Positions 35,487 to 43,246 of a DNA stretch of 64,000 nucleotides are shown here, one piece after another. A program made the position numbers and the translations under genes. The stretch lies in assembly GCA_030430565.1 (NCBI GenBank), contig JAUIKS010000003.1, forward strand, positions 62,001 through 126,000, written 5' to 3'. The notes under the pieces were generated by a model. It was given only the letters and a program-made list of their open reading frames with translations. It ran no database searches and was not told the origin of the DNA. Within the stretch, counting starts at the first letter, position 1. The number at the start of each line of letters is the position of its first letter. The DNA is from Polyangia bacterium. Lineage in GTDB: Bacteria; Myxococcota_A; Polyangia; Nannocystales; Nannocystaceae.

Positions 35487-37030
35487 GCGTCCACGCGCAG
35501 CTCGGGGCGGCCGTCGAGGAAGCGCTCGAGCTCGGCGACGCTCACCGGGTCGTTGCCGACCTTCTGGATATGCACCGCCGAGGCCGCGCTGGCCAGGTAG
35601 ACGCCGGCGGCGAGCGGGTGCCCGGCGAGCGCGGTCAGGCAGGCGGTCGTGAGGAAGACGTCGCCGGCGCCCACGGTGTCGACGGGGTTGTGCGCGAGGC
35701 TGGGGAGGTAGTCGGTGGGCAGACGGTCGTTGCCCTCCTCGGGCGGCGCGAACAGGACGACGCCGCGCTTGCCCATGGTGGTCACGAGGTTGCCGGCGCC
35801 GGTCTGTCGGTAGTAGCGCAGCGCGAGGTTGGAGATGCCGCTCTCGTTGTCGGCGAGCGCGAGCCGCAGCTCCTCCTCGGTCGGGGTCGCCAGGCGCGGG
35901 CGCTTGAACTTGAGGATGTTGGCCCGGCTCGAGGCGCTGACGTCGATGAAGTACGGCTTGCCGAGCTCCTGCGAGAGCTCCGAGACCGCGCGCGTGAGCG
36001 TGTGGCCGAACATGCCGTAGCCGAAGTCGAGCACGACCATGGCGTCGAAGCGCGGCAGCTGCTCGCGCAGGGTCCGGATGACGTGCTGGGTGGCGACGGT
36101 CGAGAGCGGCGCGTAGCGGCCGACGTTGACCTTGAGGACCTTGCGGTCCTCGACCAGGTAGCGGGTCTTGACGTAGGTCGGGCGCGCGTCGTCCTCGATC
36201 GCGAGGACCTCGACGCCGGCGTCCTGCATGCGCTCGCGGAACTGGAGCGAGTACGGGCTGTCGTTGAGCGGGGTGACGAAGCTAGCCGAGGCGCCGAACG
36301 CCGAGAACTGCCGGGCCACGAGCGCGCCCGCGCCCAAGAACCAGTCCTCGCGCAGCGGCGAGACCGTGAGGATCGGCGCCTCCGCGGCGATGCCCTGGGC
36401 GTCGCACTGGATGTAGTGATCGAGCACCGGGTCGCCGACCACCAAGACGCGCAGGCCGGCGCCGCCGCGCAGGAGCTTCGCGAGGCTCTGGCGCGTGATG
36501 TCGTTGCGGCGGCAGAAGTACTCGACCTTGCTGTGCTTGAGCGGGAAGCGGTCGCGGAATTGCTCGAGGATGCGGGTCGACGAGTAGACGACGTCCCCCG
36601 AGCTGAAGATCACCTTGCCGCCGTAGCCCTCGACGAGCTGCCGCTCGCGCGCGAACTGAGGGTTGGCCATGTGCTCGTACTCGCGGCCCTTGACGTAGAC
36701 ATCCGGGCGCAGGGTCTCGAGCACGGGCCCCGCCCAGTTGTTGTCGTCGAGGCACACGTAGTCGACGAACTCGAAGGCGGCGAGGTTCTCGAGCCGCAGC
36801 TCCTCGTTGATGTAGGGGCGGTCGACGCCCTTGCCGACGCGGCTGTCGGCGCTGACGCTGACGATCAGGATGTCGCCCTGCGCCTTGGCGAAGCGGAGGT
36901 AGCGGATGTGGCCCGGGTGGACGATGTCGAAGTTGCCGTGGCACTGGACCACGGTCTTGCCCTGCGCGCGCAGCTGCTCGCGCAGCGTCTGAAGCTCGGC
37001 TTGCGGGAGGATCTTCGGGTTGTCGCTCAT
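35483..37030 (-). CDS. Bifunctional nucleotidyltransferase / PfkB sugar kinase (HldE-like, swapped order)
   Basis: The 515-residue protein has an N-terminal cytidylyltransferase-fold domain (about 20-155) with HGNFDIVHPGH at 31-41 holding the HxGH motif and YSSTRILEQF near 148. A PfkB-type kinase domain follows (about 190-510), with LVVGDPVLDHYI near its start and NPVDTVGAGDVFLTTA (catalytic Asp, anion hole) near 450-465. Enterobacterial HldE makes ADP-heptose with the kinase first and the transferase second; here the order is reversed. It should phosphorylate a sugar and then activate it with a nucleotide. It is coupled by 4-bp overlaps to the aminotransferase upstream and glpX downstream. 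Confidence 0.88.
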   Translation of the reverse strand: MSDNPKILPQAELQTLREQLRAQGKTVVQCHGNFDIVHPGHIRYLRFAKAQGDILIVSVSADSRVGKGVDRPYINEELRLENLAAFEFVDYVCLDDNNWAGPVLETLRPDVYVKGREYEHMANPQFARERQLVEGYGGKVIFSSGDVVYSSTRILEQFRDRFPLKHSKVEYFCRRNDITRQSLAKLLRGGAGLRVLVVGDPVLDHYIQCDAQGIAAEAPILTVSPLREDWFLGAGALVARQFSAFGASASFVTPLNDSPYSLQFRERMQDAGVEVLAIEDDARPTYVKTRYLVEDRKVLKVNVGRYAPLSTVATQHVIRTLREQLPRFDAMVVLDFGYGMFGHTLTRAVSELSQELGKPYFIDVSASSRANILKFKRPRLATPTEEELRLALADNESGISNLALRYYRQTGAGNLVTTMGKRGVVLFAPPEEGNDRLPTDYLPSLAHNPVDTVGAGDVFLTTACLTALAGHPLAAGVYLASAASAVHIQKVGNDPVSVAELERFLDGRPELRVDA

Positions 37031-38166
37031 GACGAGGCGCGCTCCGCTCGCAGCGTGGCGATCGCGTCGCGCACCCCGTCGATCACGAGCTGGCGCTGGG
37101 CGGGCGTCAGCTCGGCGATCACGGGCAGGCTGATGATCCGCGAGACCACCCGCTCGGTGACGGGCAGCGGCCGCGTCGCGCTGCCCTCGTAGGCCGGCTG
37201 CTGGTGAATCGCGTAGGGGTAGTGGATCTTCGCGTCGACGCCCCGCTCGTGCAGCGCGGCGACCAGCGCGTCGCGCTCGATGTCCTCGGGCGGGCGGATG
37301 ACGAAGGCGCTGTAGATGACGCGGTGCTCACCCTCCTCCGGGGGCAGCACGACGACGTCGCGCAGCGCCTCGCGGTAGGCGGCGGCGTTGGCCTGGCGCG
37401 CGGCGATGAAGCCGTCGACCGCGTCGATCTTGACCAGCAGCATCGCGGCTTGGACCGTGTGCAGGCGCGGGTTGTTGCTGGCGATCGCGCAGTTGTTCCG
37501 GTCGCGCAGGCCGAGGTTTCGCATCTGTCGCAGGCGGTCGCGCTCTTCCTCCGTGCGCACGGTGATGAAGCCGGCGTCGCCGCAGGCCGAGAACACCTTG
37601 AGCGGGTGCAGCGAGAAGCAGCCGATGTCGCGGCCGCCGACCTGCGCCCCGCGGTAGCGGGTCCCGTAGGCCTGGGCGCAGTCCTCGATGAAGGTGAGCG
37701 CGTGGCGCTCGCAGATCGCCGCGATCGCGTCGACCTCGCAGGGGTGACCGTTGAGGTGCACCGCGATCACGGCGCGGGTGCGTGGCGTGATCGCCTCCTC
37801 GATCGCGGCCGGGTCGATCAACATCGAGTCCTCGTCGACCTCGACCAGCACCGGCGTCGCGCCCACCAGCCGCACCGCGGAGGCGGTCGCGACGAAGCCG
37901 TGCGAGCTCGTGATGACCTCGTCCCCGGGGCCGACGCCGCGCAGGCGCAGCGCGAGCACGAGCGCGTCGGTCCCGGTGTTGACGCCGACGGCGTGGGCCA
38001 CGCCCAGGTACTCGGCCACGCGCCGCTCGAGCTCCTGGACCTCGGGGCCGAGGATGAACCAGCCGTGATCGATGACGCGCCCCACCGCCTCCAGCATGCG
38101 CTGCTTAAACGCGGCGTTGTGGGCGATGAGGTCGACGTAGGGCGCGCGGGGCTTGTCTGTGCTCAT
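37027..38166 (-). CDS. DegT/DnrJ/EryC1/StrS aminotransferase
   Basis: The 379-residue PLP enzyme belongs to the sugar aminotransferase family, which aminates nucleotide-linked keto-sugars. Family features include GVNTGTDALVLALRLRGVGPGDEVITSSHGFVAT (read as adjacent motifs near 60-90), FIEDCAQAYGTRYRG near 153-167, and FSLHPLKVFSACGDAGFI with the PLP-binding Lys at about 190. 4-bp overlaps at both ends couple it with the epimerase and the nucleotidyltransferase-kinase. A 3- or 4-keto sugar produced by the operon's epimerase-type enzyme is its likely substrate. Confidence 0.92.
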   Translation of the reverse strand: MSTDKPRAPYVDLIAHNAAFKQRMLEAVGRVIDHGWFILGPEVQELERRVAEYLGVAHAVGVNTGTDALVLALRLRGVGPGDEVITSSHGFVATASAVRLVGATPVLVEVDEDSMLIDPAAIEEAITPRTRAVIAVHLNGHPCEVDAIAAICERHALTFIEDCAQAYGTRYRGAQVGGRDIGCFSLHPLKVFSACGDAGFITVRTEEERDRLRQMRNLGLRDRNNCAIASNNPRLHTVQAAMLLVKIDAVDGFIAARQANAAAYREALRDVVVLPPEEGEHRVIYSAFVIRPPEDIERDALVAALHERGVDAKIHYPYAIHQQPAYEGSATRPLPVTERVVSRIISLPVIAELTPAQRQLVIDGVRDAIATLRAERASS

Positions 38167-39203
38167 GCCTTGTCAGCCTGGTCTTTGCGCCACATCTCGG
38201 GGTGCGCGTTCATGTGCACCACGTTGCGGAACACCGAGCGCGAGATGTCGCCGAAGCGGTCATCGTCGAGCGCGGCCTTCAGCTCCCGCACGGCCTGCTC
38301 GAGCGGGCGGGTGGGGCGAAAGCCCAGCTCGCGCGTGAGCTTCTCGGCCGAGAGGTGGTAGGAGCGGAGGTCGTCGGTGGGGACGACGCGGATGTTGACT
38401 GAGGGGTCGATGACGCCGCGGATCATCTCGGCGAGCGCGCCGACGCTCGCGTTGCGGTTGGAGACGTTAAACGCCTCGCCGTTGATCGTCTCGGCCGGCG
38501 CGGTGAGCAGCTGGCAGTAGAGGTCGGTGAGGTCCTCGATGTGGATGTTGGGCCGCATCTGCGCGCCGCCGAACACCCGGATCTCGCCGCGCCTGACCGC
38601 GTGCTCGGTGAGGATGTTGATCGTGAGGTCGAGGCGCAGGCGCGGCGAGACGCCGCAGACGGTCGCGGCCCGCACCGAGACGCCGCAGAAGCTGTCGTCG
38701 ATCAGCGAGTTCAGCACCTCCTCGCCCTCGGCTTTAAAGCGGGCGTAGAGCGTGATAGGCTCGAGGGACAGGTCCTCGGTGACATCTTCGGTCTGCTTGA
38801 TGCCGTAGACGCTCGCCGAGGAGGCGTAGAGGAAGCGCGCGACGCCGTGGGCCTTCGCGGCGCGCATCACCTGCTCCATCGCCACCCGGTTGACGCTGCG
38901 CGTGAGGTCGTGGTCGATCTCTGAGCTGGGGTCGTTGGAGATCGCGGCCAGGTGGATCACCGCGTCGGGGCGCGTGGACGCGAGCAGCGCGTTGACGGCG
39001 TCCTGGTCGCGGATGTCCCCCTCGTGCAGGGTGAAGCGCTCGTGGTTGATGAAGCCCGCGAGCGGCTCGCGGCCGAACCACAGCGGATCGAGGACGTCGA
39101 CCGCGTAGCCGAGGTCGAGCAGCTTGGGGACCAGAACACAGCCGAGGTAGCCGGCACCACCCGTCACGAGAACGCGCGCTGGCGGCACGATGTTGCGATT
39201 CAT
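38163..39203 (-). CDS. NAD-dependent epimerase/dehydratase
   Basis: The 346-residue extended SDR enzyme has RVLVTGGAGYLGCVL at about 10-24 and YASSASVYGIKQ near 124, with the catalytic TLYARFKAEGEEVL (YxxxK) near 146. It is close to the nucleotide-sugar epimerase/dehydratase group found in LPS and glycan clusters. It is the first gene of the operon (39203 down to 32191) and overlaps the aminotransferase by 4 bp. The promoter should lie in the 240 bp between it and the divergent GT-C gene. Confidence 0.9.
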   Translation of the reverse strand: MNRNIVPPARVLVTGGAGYLGCVLVPKLLDLGYAVDVLDPLWFGREPLAGFINHERFTLHEGDIRDQDAVNALLASTRPDAVIHLAAISNDPSSEIDHDLTRSVNRVAMEQVMRAAKAHGVARFLYASSASVYGIKQTEDVTEDLSLEPITLYARFKAEGEEVLNSLIDDSFCGVSVRAATVCGVSPRLRLDLTINILTEHAVRRGEIRVFGGAQMRPNIHIEDLTDLYCQLLTAPAETINGEAFNVSNRNASVGALAEMIRGVIDPSVNIRVVPTDDLRSYHLSAEKLTRELGFRPTRPLEQAVRELKAALDDDRFGDISRSVFRNVVHMNAHPEMWRKDQADKA

Positions 39204-39442
39204 TGCCCGGACTATGGCAGATGCCAGCGGGGCTCGCTACTGGCCCTATTGACGCTCGAGCGCGGAGCTGCGGGCGCGTGCACGCCCGATCGCGGCGCGC
39301 CCCCGGCGACTCCGGCCGCGGGCCCAGTGAAGCTGCGTGAAGCCTCGAGACGCCGTGTTCGTCGCGCGAACGGGCCCGCGCATCGCTTGCTGGGCTCGAG
39401 ACGCGCGTGCTACATTCGCGCGCCTTTTGGGAGCCCCCGCGC

Positions 39443-42382
39443 ATGGCCGGTGAGCCACGACACAGCACCACAGGCGCGGCTCCCCGCGCGCGGCTCTCCG
39501 CCGTCTTGGTCCCGCTGCTCGCCGCGGCGCTGGCGATGGCCGCCTTCGAGGGTCTGGGCGCGCTGCTGTTTGAGGGCTGGAAGTGGACGCTCGGGTCGAT
39601 CCAGGCGCCCAAGCGCGAAATGCGGATCTTCATGTACTTCTGGACCGTCTTCGGTTCAGTCGCCGCATGCTTCCTCACGATCGGCTACGCGCGCCTCGCG
39701 TCCGGCGGCCGGCGCCTCGAGCGACTGCGGCGGGCGGCGGACTCGGCGATCTGGATCCCGCTCGCGATGGTGGTGGCCTTCGCGGCGCCGCTGCTGCTGC
39801 GCGTCTTGGTGCTCGACAGCGCGCCGATCACCGACGACGAGAGCGCCTACCAGTTCATGGCCGAGGTGCTCGCGCTCGGCAAGGTCAAGGTCGTCTCGCC
39901 GCCCGGGCCCGAGTTCTTCGACCGGACCTTCATGGTCAACGGCGGGCACATGTACGCGCAGTACTTCCTGGGCTGGCCGGCGCTCATGGTGCCGGGGGTG
40001 CTGCTCGGCTACCCGGGGGTGGTCAACCCGCTGTACCTGGCGCTCACGATCCCCGCGCTGCACGCCCTGCTGAAGCGCTTCACCGGCGGCGGCTGGGCCA
40101 AGCTCGGGCTGCTCGTCTTCGTCACCTCGCCGATGTACCTGTTCGGCGCCGCGACCCTGATGTCGCACACCAGCTGCTTCTTGGCGCTGACCTGGATGCT
40201 GTACTTCGCGTTCCGGGCGCGCGACGAGGACGGGCCGCTGTGGGCCCACGCCGGCTTCACGCTGATGTTCTCGATCGCGTTCTTCGTGCGCCCGACCTCG
40301 GCGCTCGGCGTCGGCCTGCCGATTTTGTGGTGGTGGTTTCGCGGCGCGCTGCGTGAGCCGCTGCGCCGCGTGGCTGTCGTCGCGCTCGTCTCGGCGATCC
40401 CGGCGATGCTGCTCGGCGGCGCCTTCCTGCAGGTCAACAAGCTGCAGAACGGCTCGTACACCAAGGTCGCCTACCAGGCCGAGCTCGAGTACCGACAGGT
40501 CCGCAAGTACAAGCCCAAGCGCTTCAGCAAGAATTCCAAGCGCAAGCCGCTGGTCGTCAACATGCGCTTTCGCAGCCCGGGGCGCTGGTGGAAGTCCAAG
40601 GTCGGCTCGCTGCTGCGCCTCAACTACGCGCTGCTGGGGTGGCCGTCGTCGCTGCTGATGGCGATCTTCGCCGGCTACCGCCGCTCGCCCGCCGGGCTGC
40701 TGCTCGCCTCGTTCCTCTCCTACTACGTCGTCCACTTCTTCATCGCGGACATCGGCGTCGACACCTACGGGCCGGTGCACTTCTTCGAGCAGTCGCTGCC
40801 GGCGCTGCTGCTCGTGATGCTCGGCTTCAAGCGCGGCGGCGAGTGGCTGGCGGCGCGCGCCCAGACCGGGCAGGTCGGGCCGTGGCCGGCGCGGCCCGGG
40901 GATCCGGCGGCGGGCGTCCCGGCGCGGCTGTTCGGCGCCCGCGCGGACGCGCTGAGCGGCGCGCTGCTGCTGGCCATGGTCACCATCAGCGCGTGGGCCT
41001 ACACGCCCCGGCGGGTCGCCGCAGTCGCGACCATCGCCGAGTCGACGGCGCAGCCGTTTCGCGTCGCGCGGGAGCGCGGGATCCACAACGCGGTCGTGTT
41101 CGTCACGACCGGCAAGTTCGCGGGCAACTGCGCGTCCAAGCCCCACCGCAACTACGTCTACTGGCGCCCCAACAACGACCCGCTGCTCAAGAACGACATC
41201 CTGTGGCTGAATCACCAAGGCCTCGATAACGACCGCGAGTTCCTCGCCGAGCACTTCCCAGGGCGCGCTGGCTACGTGATGAGCACGCACTTCTGCAAGG
41301 TGCAGCTGCTGCCGCTCGACGGCCTGCCCCCCGGGGAGCTCGAGCGCCAGCTGCGGAGCAAGCGCGACAGCGCCTACTCGGTCCCGGAGCGCGAGTGTCC
41401 CAAGGACCCGGTCGAGAGCGAGTACCTGGCGCGCTCGCTGCTGGTGGATCGCCCGGTCGCCTACTGGCGGCTCGGCGACGAGGACGGCCTCGAGCGCGAC
41501 ATCTCCGGCAACGGCTGGGACGGCGAGCACATCGCGACGCAGCGCGGCATGCTCGGCATCGCCGGCGACGGCGACGGCGCGACCGGCTTCGGTCGCCGGC
41601 ACTCGCGCGTGCGCGTCGCCAACTTCGACGGCATGCCGGTCGAGAACATCTCGATCGAGCTGTGGTTCAAGCAGACCTCGCCGCGCGCGAAGGGCACGCT
41701 GCTCTCCTACGCCATCGACGACGGCAGCTTCGCCAGCGCCAACGAGCTCTCGCTGGGGCCCACCACCGACCTGCAGGTGATCTTCGGCGGCAGCTCGACG
41801 CACAGGGCCAAGCTCAACCTCGCGACCGCGACCTGGTACCAGCTGGTCGTCACCTGGGAGCGCGAGAGCGCCGAGCTGAACGTGTACGTCAACGGCCAGC
41901 TCGAGACGCGCGACGGCTACTTCGCGCCCGAGTTCGACCTGCGGCCCGGCGGCATGCTGATCTTCGGGCAGGACCAGGACAAGGTCGACGGCGGCTACCA
42001 GGCCAGTCAGCAGCTGCGTGGGCGCCTCGACGAGGTGGCGATCTTCGACACCGTGTTGAGCGAGGAGCAGGTCAACGGTCACTGGCACGCGCTGCGCTGC
42101 GTCCGCGAGCCGAAGGCGAAGATCGACGGCATGAGCGGACCACGGCGTAAGCGCACCAAGGGGAAGAGCCGGGCCAAGACCAACGCCAAGCGCGCCGCCG
42201 CCCAGGCCCGCGCGCGCAAGCGCAATCGCGCCGCGGCGGTGGCTCCCAAACAGGGCGTCGCCGACGACGAGCTCGATGATGAGCTCGTCGACGACGAGCT
42301 AGAGGGCGACGAGACTGACGACGACGCGGCGGAGGACGACGAGGCGGGCGATGATGAGGAGTCCGCCTCGGCGCGCCCGTAG
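39443..42382 (+). CDS. GT-C membrane glycosyltransferase fused to a LamG domain
   Basis: From the ATG at 39443 the protein has 979 residues. Residues about 10-500 hold around ten membrane helices and a GT-C-like first loop with acidic pair (SAPITDDESAYQF near 130). A soluble stretch follows. At about 666-884 there is a LamG / concanavalin-A-like domain (PVAYWRLGDEDGLERDISGN, VENISIELWFKQTS, WYQLVVTWERE, LRGRLDEVAIFDTVLSEEQV). The last 95 residues are Lys/Arg-rich and then Asp/Glu-rich. The lectin-like domain should face the periplasm and may hold the glycan. A GTG at 39407 is an alternative start. It is divergent from the comA-comB operon. Confidence 0.8.
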   Translation: MAGEPRHSTTGAAPRARLSAVLVPLLAAALAMAAFEGLGALLFEGWKWTLGSIQAPKREMRIFMYFWTVFGSVAACFLTIGYARLASGGRRLERLRRAADSAIWIPLAMVVAFAAPLLLRVLVLDSAPITDDESAYQFMAEVLALGKVKVVSPPGPEFFDRTFMVNGGHMYAQYFLGWPALMVPGVLLGYPGVVNPLYLALTIPALHALLKRFTGGGWAKLGLLVFVTSPMYLFGAATLMSHTSCFLALTWMLYFAFRARDEDGPLWAHAGFTLMFSIAFFVRPTSALGVGLPILWWWFRGALREPLRRVAVVALVSAIPAMLLGGAFLQVNKLQNGSYTKVAYQAELEYRQVRKYKPKRFSKNSKRKPLVVNMRFRSPGRWWKSKVGSLLRLNYALLGWPSSLLMAIFAGYRRSPAGLLLASFLSYYVVHFFIADIGVDTYGPVHFFEQSLPALLLVMLGFKRGGEWLAARAQTGQVGPWPARPGDPAAGVPARLFGARADALSGALLLAMVTISAWAYTPRRVAAVATIAESTAQPFRVARERGIHNAVVFVTTGKFAGNCASKPHRNYVYWRPNNDPLLKNDILWLNHQGLDNDREFLAEHFPGRAGYVMSTHFCKVQLLPLDGLPPGELERQLRSKRDSAYSVPERECPKDPVESEYLARSLLVDRPVAYWRLGDEDGLERDISGNGWDGEHIATQRGMLGIAGDGDGATGFGRRHSRVRVANFDGMPVENISIELWFKQTSPRAKGTLLSYAIDDGSFASANELSLGPTTDLQVIFGGSSTHRAKLNLATATWYQLVVTWERESAELNVYVNGQLETRDGYFAPEFDLRPGGMLIFGQDQDKVDGGYQASQQLRGRLDEVAIFDTVLSEEQVNGHWHALRCVREPKAKIDGMSGPRRKRTKGKSRAKTNAKRAAAQARARKRNRAAAVAPKQGVADDELDDELVDDELEGDETDDDAAEDDEAGDDEESASARP

Positions 42383-42435
42383 AGCGTCTGGCGATGATGA
42401 TGAGTCCGCCTCGGCGCGCCGGTCGAGCGTCTGGC
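42350..42435. repeat. 43-bp tandem duplication at gene end
   Basis: Two copies (42350-42392 and 42393-42435) of a 43-bp unit differ at only a few positions. The first copy holds the last acidic codons and the stop of the GT-C/LamG gene; the second is non-coding. It is a simple recent duplication. Confidence 0.8.
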
Positions 42436-42542
42436 GGAACGAGCAGGTCGATGTCGCGCCGCCGCAAACAATGCTCGGCGCGCGCGCGCGGCCTGTAGAC
42501 GCCGAGCTTGACGCTCGCGGTCCGCAGTGCGACCCAGGGTGC

Positions 42543-43169
42543 ATGTCGGATGTGAAAGTCTTTGGGATCCCCGGGAGCACGTACACATGGTCCGCCCGCG
42601 TGGCGCTGGCCGAGAAGGGCGTTGAGCACGAGCTCGTGATGTCGCCGCCGCAGAGCGACTCGCAAAAGCGCGTGCACCCCTACGGCAAGGTCCCCGCGTT
42701 CTCCCACGGCGAGCACACCATCTTCGAGACCGGCGCGATCCTCCGCTACGTCGACGAGGCCTTCGAGGGCCCCGCGCTGCAGCCCGAGGGCGCCCTGGCG
42801 CGGGCGCGCATGAACCAGTGGATGGGCGTCAACGACTGCTACGTGTACGGGCCGGTGATCGTCGGGATCGTGGTCCCGCGCTTCATCTACGCGCCGCAGG
42901 GCGTGCCGGTGGACGAGGACGCCGTCACGGCGGCGCTGCCGAAGGCGCGCAGGGCGATCGAGCTGCTCAACGGCGGTCTCGCCGGCAAAACATGGTTCGG
43001 CGGCGACACCTTCTCGCTCGCCGACATCGCGATCGGCCCGGTGATCTTCTACGCGGGCATGCTCCCCGAGGCGAAGCAGCTGTTCGACGGCCTCGACGAG
43101 CTCTCGGCGTGGCGCGAGCGCTGGGTCGCGCGTGACACGGTCAAGCGGGTCGCGCCGAAGCTCGGCTAG
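42543..43169 (+). CDS. Glutathione S-transferase family protein
   Basis: The 208-residue protein has a thioredoxin-like N-terminal half (VKVFGIPGSTYTWSARVALAEKG, HPYGKVPAFSHGEHTIFETGAILRYV; read as separate motifs) with the cis-Pro in KVPAF and the Glu-Thr that binds glutathione in FETGAI. The C-terminal half is all-helical with FSLADIAIGPVIFYA. The Ser in the first loop (GSTYTWSARV) is a candidate catalytic residue, as in phi/theta-like GSTs. The substrate is unknown. It stands 160 bp after the GT-C/LamG gene. Confidence 0.88.
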   Translation: MSDVKVFGIPGSTYTWSARVALAEKGVEHELVMSPPQSDSQKRVHPYGKVPAFSHGEHTIFETGAILRYVDEAFEGPALQPEGALARARMNQWMGVNDCYVYGPVIVGIVVPRFIYAPQGVPVDEDAVTAALPKARRAIELLNGGLAGKTWFGGDTFSLADIAIGPVIFYAGMLPEAKQLFDGLDELSAWRERWVARDTVKRVAPKLG

Positions 43170-43246
43170 CCGCCGCTCTCCGGGCGAGGCGCGGTTTCCT
43201 GCTACTATCGTCGGCGCCCGCGGCGAACTCCCGTGGACGCGCGCCT

